Shown here in pieces: positions 58,259-64,000 of a stretch of DNA of 64,000 nucleotides. The stretch lies in NCBI RefSeq assembly GCF_014648855.1, contig NZ_BMRX01000013.1, positions 62,001 to 126,000 on the forward strand. Reading direction: 5' to 3'. A program made the translations under genes and the position numbers. Below the pieces are notes generated by a model. That model was given only the letters and a program-made list of their open reading frames with translations, was not told the origin of the DNA and did not search any database. The first letter of the stretch is position 1. Each line of letters begins with the position of its first letter. This DNA is from Streptomyces parvulus. Its GTDB lineage: Bacteria > Actinomycetota > Actinomycetes > Streptomycetales > Streptomycetaceae.

Positions 58259-58660
58259 ATGCTGGTGCTGGGCCTCCTGCTGATGGCGGGCGCCGCCGCC
58301 TTCGCGGGTCTGCTGATCGCGTACAACCTGTCCGGCGGTCCGGACTACACGGTGACTCTGCTGGGCAGCGAGCCCTTCACGGTCAGCACGCTGGGGGCGT
58401 TCCTCGGCGGCATCGCGCTGACGCTGATCTTCGGCGTCGGCATGTGGATGCTGCTGGCCGGGACGGTGCTGGCACGCCGCCGCAGCAGGAGGCGCCGCAC
58501 GGACCGGATGGCGGCCCGGCAGGCCGGCGCGGAGCGCGACGTACTGGCGGACCGGCTGGGGGGCCGGGACGACCCCGCCGCGACGGAACCGACCGAAACC
58601 GCAGGACACCGTCACCCCTCCCCGCACCGGCCGGGGTGGCTGCGGCCGCACGGCCACTAG
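58259..58660 (+). CDS. Two-helix membrane protein with basic tail
   Basis: This 133-residue protein begins at the ATG at 58259 (GAGG eight bases ahead). Helices lie at about 1-22 (MLVLGLLLMAGAAAFAGLLI) and about 48-75 (GAFLGGIALTLIFGVGMWMLLAG), followed by an Arg-rich and then His/Pro-rich cytoplasmic tail. The form is common in Streptomyces (LapA-like small membrane proteins), with unknown role. Confidence 0.65.
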   Translation: MLVLGLLLMAGAAAFAGLLIAYNLSGGPDYTVTLLGSEPFTVSTLGAFLGGIALTLIFGVGMWMLLAGTVLARRRSRRRRTDRMAARQAGAERDVLADRLGGRDDPAATEPTETAGHRHPSPHRPGWLRPHGH

Positions 58661-58711
58661 CCTCGCCGCAGGGGCGCGGGCCGGCAGCTCCGGGCACCGG
58701 GAGCGCCCGGC

Positions 58712-59290
58712 TCAGGCGTGCCGGGTCGGCCGGTAGACCAGTTCCTGGATGTCGCCGTCGAGCGTCCGCCGTTCGACCAGCTCCAGGTCGAAGTCTTCGG
58801 CGCCGCCGAAGATCGGTTCCAGTCCGCTCCTGCCCGTGATCACGGGGAACAGCGTCACCTGGACGCGGTCCACCAGGCCGGCGGCCATCAGCGCCCGGTT
58901 CATGGACAGACTGCCGTGCGAGCGCAACGGCACCTCGGACTCCTCCTTGAGCCGGGCGACGACGTCCACGGCGTCGCCGCTCGCGACGGTGGCGTCCGGC
59001 CAGTCGAGGGGGCCTTCCAGGGTGGTCGACACGACGGTCGTCGGCAGGTTCCGCATCCGGGTCACCCAGGGGTCGCGCACGTCGGATTCTTCGGTGCTGT
59101 CCGCCAGCATCTGGGCGAACGCCCGGTAGGTGTTGGCCCCGAAGACCATCCGTTGCTCCCGGTCGTACAGGGAGAGGCGGTGGTCGAGCAGCTCCGGGCC
59201 CTGCTTGCCCCAGTAGCCGGTCCAGTCGCCGCCGGCGGCACCGAAGCCGTCGAGGCTGGAAAAGACGTCGAAGGTGTACGTGGTGGTCAT
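58712..59290 (-). CDS. Dihydrofolate reductase (RibD C-terminal) family protein
   Basis: At 192 residues from the ATG at 59290 (GAGGAG ahead), this has FDVFSSLDGFGAAGGDWTGYWGKQGPE near 6, MVFGANTYRAFAQM near 47, SHGSLSMNRALMAAGLVDRVQVTLFPVITG near 124-153 and a final strand. This is the RibD_C fold of NADPH-dependent reductases outside true DHFR. The substrate is unknown. The gene is monocistronic. Confidence 0.85.
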   Translation of the reverse strand: MTTTYTFDVFSSLDGFGAAGGDWTGYWGKQGPELLDHRLSLYDREQRMVFGANTYRAFAQMLADSTEESDVRDPWVTRMRNLPTTVVSTTLEGPLDWPDATVASGDAVDVVARLKEESEVPLRSHGSLSMNRALMAAGLVDRVQVTLFPVITGRSGLEPIFGGAEDFDLELVERRTLDGDIQELVYRPTRHA

Positions 59291-59681
59291 GGTGGTCTCC
59301 TCGATCGCGCTGCACGACGTCGTCAAGAGGGAGACCGGCGAGAGGGCCGGGACTCATCGGTCCGGTCGCGTATCCGGCCGCTGACCGGGCAAGGGAACGG
59401 TCGCGGACACGGCCGTGCGGGAGCCACCGGTCCTCGGCGGCGTCCCGGGCGACCACCCCGCTCCCACCGCACCGCACGCGGCTCCCACGACCCGCCCGGC
59501 AGACAACCGCCTTGCGCAGCCTGCCCGTTCGGCAAGCGCCGACCGCCGCCGCCCCGCCCGGGGGACAACCCCACCCCGGGGCCTGCGGGTCGCCCCATCG
59601 CCCCGCCCCGCGTCTCGCGGACATCCTGGTCGTGCGCCCGAACGCGGCGCGCTCCGCGCCCCGGCGACCGAGGGAGTCCAC
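59291..59681. other. Divergent spacer without a recognised gene
   Basis: This 391-base gap lies between two divergent genes. It is very GC-rich and no convincing reading frame, promoter pair or long palindrome stands out. CTTGC/GCAAG arms at about 59513-59540 could form a weak hairpin. It presumably holds the promoters of both neighbours. Confidence 0.4.
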
Positions 59682-60860
59682 GTGACGAGACGCAGGCGGG
59701 CGCGAGGCACCGCACTCACCCTGGCCCTGACCCTGGCCGTCGGAGCCCTGGGCGGCGCGTCCGCGGCCGGCGCCCTGCCGGCCTCCGGCACCGTGTCGGA
59801 CACCCGCACCGGCCGGCCGTCGGACCATGCCCGGCTGCGCGCCCTCCTGGAGCGCGTCACCACCGTCGACGGTGCGCCCGGAGCGCTCGCGGAGGTGCGC
59901 GACCGGCGCGGCAGGACGGTGATCACCAGCGGGGTCGGCGATGTTCGCCACCGGACGCCGATGCGCGCGGACAGCCGGTTCCGGCTCGGCAGCATGACCA
60001 AGCCGTTCGTGGCCACGGTCCTCCTCCAGTTGGCGGGCGAGCGGCGCGTGCGCCTCGACGCGCCGGTGGAGCGCTACCTGCCGGGTGTCGTGCGGGGGCA
60101 CGGCAACGACGGACGGGCCGTCACCGTCCGGCAGCTGCTCCAGCACACCAGCGGCGTCCCCGACTTCCTCCAGTACCTGCGCCCGCGGGAGATCGTCGCG
60201 GACCCGCTGACCCACCGCGGCACCCGCGAACTCCTCGACATCGCCTTCGCCCACCCCCCGACCTTCGAGCCGGGCACCGGGTGGCGCTACTCCAACACCG
60301 GCTATCTGCTCGTCGGAATGATCATCGAGAAGGTCACCGGCCACACCTACGGCGAGGAGATCCGCCGACGGCTGGTCAGGCCGCTGCACCTGCACGACAC
60401 GTTCGTGCCGGGCCGCGCGCCGGGCATCCCCGGGCCGCACCCGCGCGGATACGCCCGGCCGGGCCCGGCCGCGCCGCTCCTGGACGTCACCGCCGTCAGC
60501 CCCACGATCGGCGGCGCGGCCGGCGAGCTGATCTCCAGCGCCTCCGACGTCAACCGGTTCATGGCGGCGCTCCTGCGCGGCGACCTGCTGCGCCCGGCCC
60601 AGCAGCGGGAGATGATGCGGACCCGTCCGACGGGCGGTACGGACGGCCGCGCCTACGGCCTAGGCCTGGAGAGCTCGCCCCTTCCCTGCGGCGGCCGCTT
60701 CTGGGGCCACACCGGCGACTTCCTCGGCTTCGAGACGGCGACCGGCATCACCACCCGGGGCCGCCGGGTGACGGTGATGGCGAACCTCGGCCCGGGCGCC
60801 TCGGACGCGCAGAGCGACGACATCGAATCGGCCGTCAAGACCGCTCTGTGCGGGGGATGA
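59682..60860 (+). CDS. Secreted serine hydrolase (beta-lactamase/DD-carboxypeptidase fold)
   Basis: This 392-residue protein starts at a GTG with GAGGGAG ahead. A signal peptide (RRRRARGTALTLALTLAVGALGGA) ends near 30. Class C motifs are SMTKPF with nucleophile Ser near 107, YSNTG near 206 and HTGDFLG near 344. It resembles Streptomyces R61-type D-alanyl-D-alanine carboxypeptidases and related esterases. It probably acts outside the cell on peptidoglycan peptides or D-amino-acid peptides. It stands alone. Confidence 0.88.
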   Translation: MTRRRRARGTALTLALTLAVGALGGASAAGALPASGTVSDTRTGRPSDHARLRALLERVTTVDGAPGALAEVRDRRGRTVITSGVGDVRHRTPMRADSRFRLGSMTKPFVATVLLQLAGERRVRLDAPVERYLPGVVRGHGNDGRAVTVRQLLQHTSGVPDFLQYLRPREIVADPLTHRGTRELLDIAFAHPPTFEPGTGWRYSNTGYLLVGMIIEKVTGHTYGEEIRRRLVRPLHLHDTFVPGRAPGIPGPHPRGYARPGPAAPLLDVTAVSPTIGGAAGELISSASDVNRFMAALLRGDLLRPAQQREMMRTRPTGGTDGRAYGLGLESSPLPCGGRFWGHTGDFLGFETATGITTRGRRVTVMANLGPGASDAQSDDIESAVKTALCGG

Positions 60861-61308
60861 ACGTCACACGGCACACGGCGTCGACGGGCGGGAGCCACCC
60901 TCTCGCCCGGCCGCCTTCTCGGCGGGGCACGATCCGAGCGCCCGTCCGGCCACGGCACGTGCCCCCGCGGCTGCCCTTTCCGAACTCCGCCCCGGCGACG
61001 CGCCGTCGGGCGACTCGGCGGGCGGGGGCACTACGAGTGGGTCACCACGACTCGCCCCGGTCCGTCCCCGAACTCTCCATGATCCGCTCACAAGCCCTCT
61101 ACCCGGCCCGCACTCCGGGGTGCGTAGCCTCTGAGCGCGTCGCCCGCTTGCCAGGTACGACGCCGCTGAGCTAAGTCTTGCCCAAAGATTGATGTTCGTT
61201 TGTGAGGCACCCGGGCACTCTGGGGCACGTGGAAGAAGTGAGCACCGTGGAAGGCCGGACCGAGGACATGAGGTTCAGAACACCGTCAGCCCCCGCGCGA
61301 GGCGCCGC
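60861..61308. other. Gene-free region with a candidate promoter for the flavohaemoprotein operon
   Basis: No credible gene was found in these 448 bases. A short A+T-richer patch near 61173-61203 (TTGCCCAAAGATTGATGTTC) stands out and may hold the promoter or a regulator site for the flavohaemoprotein gene at 61309. I could not match it to a known nitric-oxide-responsive operator. Confidence 0.4.
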
Positions 61309-62607
61309 GTGACGCTCGGCACCCATCGTGCCCCTCTCGACGGGTATGACACTCCCCCCACTCCGCCGGCCGCAAACGACCCCCAGCAGCATCTCCGCCA
61401 GGGCGCCCCGTCCCTCCCCCAGCCACTGGGCCCGCACGACTGCGACCTGCTGCGCCGCAGCGTGGCCGTGGTCGAGCCCCAGGCCGAGGAACTGGCGGTG
61501 TACTTCTACGCCATCCTCTTCGTGCGCTATCCCGAGGTCCGGTCGCTGTTCCCGGAGAACATGGACGTCCAGCGGGACCGCCTGCTGCGCGCGCTGCTGC
61601 GGATCGTGGACCTGGTCGACTCGCCCGAGCACCTGGCCCAGTTCTGCGCCCGGCTGGGCCGCGACCACCGCAAGTTCGGGGCGGTGACGGCGCACTACGG
61701 CGCGGTCGGCGAGTGCCTGCTGGAGACGCTCGCCCGGTTCGCCGGTCCCGCGTGGACCCCGGAGATCGCACTGGCCTGGCAGCGGGCCTACGGCATCGCC
61801 TCCGAGACGATGATCCTGGCCGCGGACGACGACACCCGGCTGCGCCCCGCCGTGTGGAACGCGCAGATCGTCGGCCACCGCCACCTCGGCAACGCGCTGG
61901 CCGAGGTCACGGTGGCCACCGACCCCGCCTACCCCTACCGGGCCGGCCAGTACGTGAGCATGGAGACGCCGTGGCGGCCCCGGGTCTGGCGGCACTACTC
62001 GCCGGCCAACGCGCCCCGCTCCGACTCGACCCTCACCTTCCACGTGCGGCACGTCGCCGGGGGCCATGTGAGCCACGCCCTGGTCTACCGGGCACGGATC
62101 GGCGACATGCTGCGCCTGGGACCGCCCGAGGGCGACATGGTGCTGTCCGCTCCCTCCGGCCGCGATCTGCTGCTCGCCGCGGGCGGCACCGGTCTCGCCC
62201 CCATCCGGGCCCTGATCGAGCAGATCGCGAACGACCCGCACCGGCTCCAGGGCCGCCACGTGAACCTCTTCGTGGGCGCGCGCACCGGCAACGAGCTGTA
62301 CGGGCTCGACGAGATGCTGCGCCTGTCCCAGCGCCACCACTGGCTGACGGTCCGGGCCGCCGTGTCCCACGAGCACATCCCCGGTGCCGAGGGTTCGCTG
62401 CCGGACGTCATCGCCGCCTCGGGCGCCGGGGCCCACACGGAGGCGTACCTCAGCGGGCCGCCCGGCATGGTCGCCGCGGCGCGGCAGGTGCTCCTGCGGT
62501 CCGGGCTGCCTCCCGCCCAGATCCACCACGACCCGCTGGGCGTTCCGGTGCTGGACGCCCCTCTGGATCCAGGCCACCCGGAGAAGGAAGAGGACAACCG
62601 CATATGA
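61309..62607 (+). CDS. Flavohaemoprotein-like globin/ferredoxin-reductase fusion
   Basis: At 432 residues from the GTG at 61309, this has a Pro-rich head of about 40 residues. The globin domain (about 45-180) has distal-side YFYAILF with the B10 Tyr and proximal His in GRDHRKFGAV. The FAD-binding barrel is at about 190-290 (YRAGQYVSM, WRHYSPAN) and the NAD-binding domain at about 290-420 (LLAAGGTGLAPIRALIEQ, YLSGPPGMV). Flavohaemoglobins oxidise nitric oxide to nitrate. Sequence departures from Hmp leave other oxidase roles possible. It overlaps the next gene by four bases. Confidence 0.87.
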   Translation: MTLGTHRAPLDGYDTPPTPPAANDPQQHLRQGAPSLPQPLGPHDCDLLRRSVAVVEPQAEELAVYFYAILFVRYPEVRSLFPENMDVQRDRLLRALLRIVDLVDSPEHLAQFCARLGRDHRKFGAVTAHYGAVGECLLETLARFAGPAWTPEIALAWQRAYGIASETMILAADDDTRLRPAVWNAQIVGHRHLGNALAEVTVATDPAYPYRAGQYVSMETPWRPRVWRHYSPANAPRSDSTLTFHVRHVAGGHVSHALVYRARIGDMLRLGPPEGDMVLSAPSGRDLLLAAGGTGLAPIRALIEQIANDPHRLQGRHVNLFVGARTGNELYGLDEMLRLSQRHHWLTVRAAVSHEHIPGAEGSLPDVIAASGAGAHTEAYLSGPPGMVAAARQVLLRSGLPPAQIHHDPLGVPVLDAPLDPGHPEKEEDNRI

Positions 62608-63257
62608 ACGACCGGCCCGCAGGCCGCCCCGGCTCCGCCGGCGAACGTCTCCTCCAGAGCCACCTCGGTACGGCCGACCGGGCCGCGACCTTCTACGACC
62701 GGCAGGTCCAGCCCCGGCTCACGGACCAGATGCGCGACTTCGTCGGGCGGCAGACGATGGTCTTCCTGTCGACCGCCGACGCCGGCGGCAACTGCGACAC
62801 CGGCTTCCGGGCCGGACCGCCGGGATTCGTCACCGTCCTCGACGAGTACACGCTGACCTATCCGGAGTACCGGGGCAACGGGGTCCACGCGGGGAACGGG
62901 AACGTCCTGGAGAACCCGCACATGGGCATGCTCTTCGTCGACTTCACCCACCATCACATCGGCCTGCACGTCAACGGGGCCGCCCAGCTGGTGGGCGACG
63001 CGGAGCAGCGTCGCGTGTACCCGCACCTCCCCCTGGACTCGGCGCACGGGCGGCAGCCCTCCGTCTGGGTGCACCTGCGCGTGCACGAGGCCTACGTGCA
63101 GTGCTCCAAGTACATCCCGCACCTCGAACCGGCGCCCCGGCCCCGCGGACTCGCGGCCGACCGGCCCAAGGACAGCGACTACTTCGTGCCGCCGGCGGCC
63201 GCCCACGCGGAGTCCCGGTCGCACCCTCCGGCGCCCACCCTGCCGATGGGGTACTAG
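62604..63257 (+). CDS. Pyridoxamine 5'-phosphate oxidase-family flavoprotein
   Basis: This 217-residue split-barrel protein has QTMVFLSTADAGGNCDTGFRAGPPGFV near 49-75, LTYPEYRGNGVHAGNGNVLENPHMGMLFVDF near 84-114 and HVNGAAQLV near 123. The family binds FMN (or F420) and includes pyridoxamine oxidases and general stress proteins. The ATG overlaps the flavohaemoprotein stop, so both are made together. A shared role in nitrosative or oxidative defence is inferred. Confidence 0.87.
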   Translation: MNDRPAGRPGSAGERLLQSHLGTADRAATFYDRQVQPRLTDQMRDFVGRQTMVFLSTADAGGNCDTGFRAGPPGFVTVLDEYTLTYPEYRGNGVHAGNGNVLENPHMGMLFVDFTHHHIGLHVNGAAQLVGDAEQRRVYPHLPLDSAHGRQPSVWVHLRVHEAYVQCSKYIPHLEPAPRPRGLAADRPKDSDYFVPPAAAHAESRSHPPAPTLPMGY

Positions 63258-63296
63258 GGCCTGACGGGACCCGGCCGTGCCCCCGCCGGTCAGGCC
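63258..63296. terminator. Inverted repeat between convergent genes
   Basis: GGCCTGAC (63258-63265) and GTCAGGCC (63289-63296) are perfect reverse complements flanking a GC-rich 23-base loop. They sit between the PPOX stop and the phosphatase stop, suiting a bidirectional terminator. Confidence 0.5.
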
Positions 63297-64000
63297 GCGG
63301 ACGTCATGCCCCGCCCTATGACGATCATCGCGGCGTCGTCGTCCAGGTGTCCGCCCACGTGGTCCATCAGGTCGCGTTCGAACCGGCCGAGGAAGGCGTC
63401 GGGATCCTCCTCGGTCCAGCCGGTGATCCGCTCGGCGAGCGGATAGAAGGTGCCGGTGGTGTCGCGCGCCTCGGTGACGCCGTCGGTGTAGAGGAGCAGC
63501 AGCTCGCCCGGCTCGAACGGGAAGCTCTCCACGTGGTAGCGGGGATGCGCCAGGTGGCCCAGGCCGAGCGGGGGCGCGGGGTGGAGCACGCTCACCGTCG
63601 CCGGCCGGCCGCCGCGGACGACGACGGGCGGCGGATGGCCGCAGGAGACCATCCGGACCCGGCCGTGGCGGTCCGGGATGTCCAGGACGGTGGCGGTGAT
63701 GAACGTCTCGCCGTGGCGGCCCGGCTCCTCCAGGTCCTGGCACACGCTGCGGTCGAGGTAGGCGACCAGCTCCCCGAGGTCCGCCCGCCGGTGGGCCATG
63801 AAGCGGAACGCGCCGAGGAGCAGGGCGGCGTCGTGGACGGCCGTCAGCCCCTTGCCGCGCACGTCTCCGACGATGAGCCGGGTGCCCGACGGGGTGCGCA
63901 CCGCCGCGTACAGGTCACCGCCGATCTTTGCCTCGGCCTCCGCGGCGAGGTAGAGGGACGCGGTGCGCAGCGGGCCGAGCCGGCTGGGCAGCGGCGGCAG
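63290..64000 (-). CDS. SpoIIE/PP2C-type serine phosphatase, C-terminal part
   Basis: The last 236 residues are visible; the 5' end lies beyond the window. PP2C-like motifs are IGGDLYAAV near the left end, VGDVRGKGLTAV, SCGHPPPVVV, LLLLYTDGVTEARD and HLDDDAAMIVIG, all with the metal-binding Asp/Gly pattern. Such proteins usually carry N-terminal PAS, GAF or membrane sensor domains and dephosphorylate anti-sigma antagonists. The sensor domain cannot be seen here. Confidence 0.9.
   Translation of the reverse strand: MPPLPSRLGPLRTASLYLAAEAEAKIGGDLYAAVRTPSGTRLIVGDVRGKGLTAVHDAALLLGAFRFMAHRRADLGELVAYLDRSVCQDLEEPGRHGETFITATVLDIPDRHGRVRMVSCGHPPPVVVRGGRPATVSVLHPAPPLGLGHLAHPRYHVESFPFEPGELLLLYTDGVTEARDTTGTFYPLAERITGWTEEDPDAFLGRFERDLMDHVGGHLDDDAAMIVIGRGMTSAA

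Noticed and set aside
1..64000. CRISPR arrays, tRNA or rRNA genes, insertion sequences, prophage genes
   Set aside because: No regularly spaced repeats, cloverleaf-like segments with conserved arms, or transposase, integrase or phage proteins were recognised.

Overview
The window is very GC-rich, with strong third-position G/C bias, frequent GTG starts and 4-base stop/start overlaps. It carries Tat and lipoprotein exports, a streptogrisin-type protease, several secreted hydrolases and a short intergenic repeat that I recognise from Streptomyces genomes. It is almost certainly a Streptomyces chromosome segment rich in catabolic and accessory functions. No rRNA, tRNA, CRISPR array, transposase or phage gene was seen.

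Layout. 1-3367: end of a Cys-rich pentapeptide-repeat protein gene, an ECF sigma factor with a SnoaL-like tail, a PIG-L deacetylase and an S33 peptidase. 3483-20765: an L-rhamnose utilisation island. A minus-strand operon encodes the ABC importer (rhaT-P-Q-S), the mutarotase and a LacI-type regulator. A divergent plus-strand operon encodes the isomerase, a fused aldolase/lactaldehyde dehydrogenase, the kinase and lutABC, followed by a convergent secreted GH78 alpha-L-rhamnosidase. Extracellular rhamnosides can thus be cleaved, imported and taken through DHAP and L-lactaldehyde to L-lactate and pyruvate. Three promoters carry a similar 12-bp palindrome just downstream of the -10 box, which suggests one local regulon.

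20994-26844: an osmoprotectant-type ABC importer with its ATPase gene convergent to the binding-protein and permease genes, then an FtsX-type ABC exporter pair. 26981-35739: MoxR ATPase/VWA pair, cupin, threonine dehydratase-type enzyme with a YheO-type regulator, methyltransferase, PhoD phosphatase and a streptogrisin-like protease with a chitin-binding tail. 35857-39729: the least explained segment. A 62-residue peptide gene behind an A+T-rich promoter is followed by four tightly coupled genes (unknown protein, two tandem DUF6895-like paralogues, beta-lactamase-fold hydrolase). It is organised like a peptide-natural-product (RiPP-like) cassette, but no known maturase class is present.

39866-52032: methyltransferase, MscS channel, small membrane protein, PPOX flavin/F420 protein, MMPL exporter with a MarR regulator, SDR-DUF2867 protein and photolyase, three small stress-type proteins, thioesterase, quinone reductase and a membrane protein. 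52403-57843: secreted beta-trefoil (fascin-like) protein, then a D-galactonate operon (GntR regulator, dehydratase, aldolase, PfkB kinase) and a divergent DJ-1/PfpI protein. 57902-64000: small proteins, RibD-type reductase, secreted serine hydrolase, flavohaemoprotein with a PPOX partner, and the end of a SpoIIE-type phosphatase.
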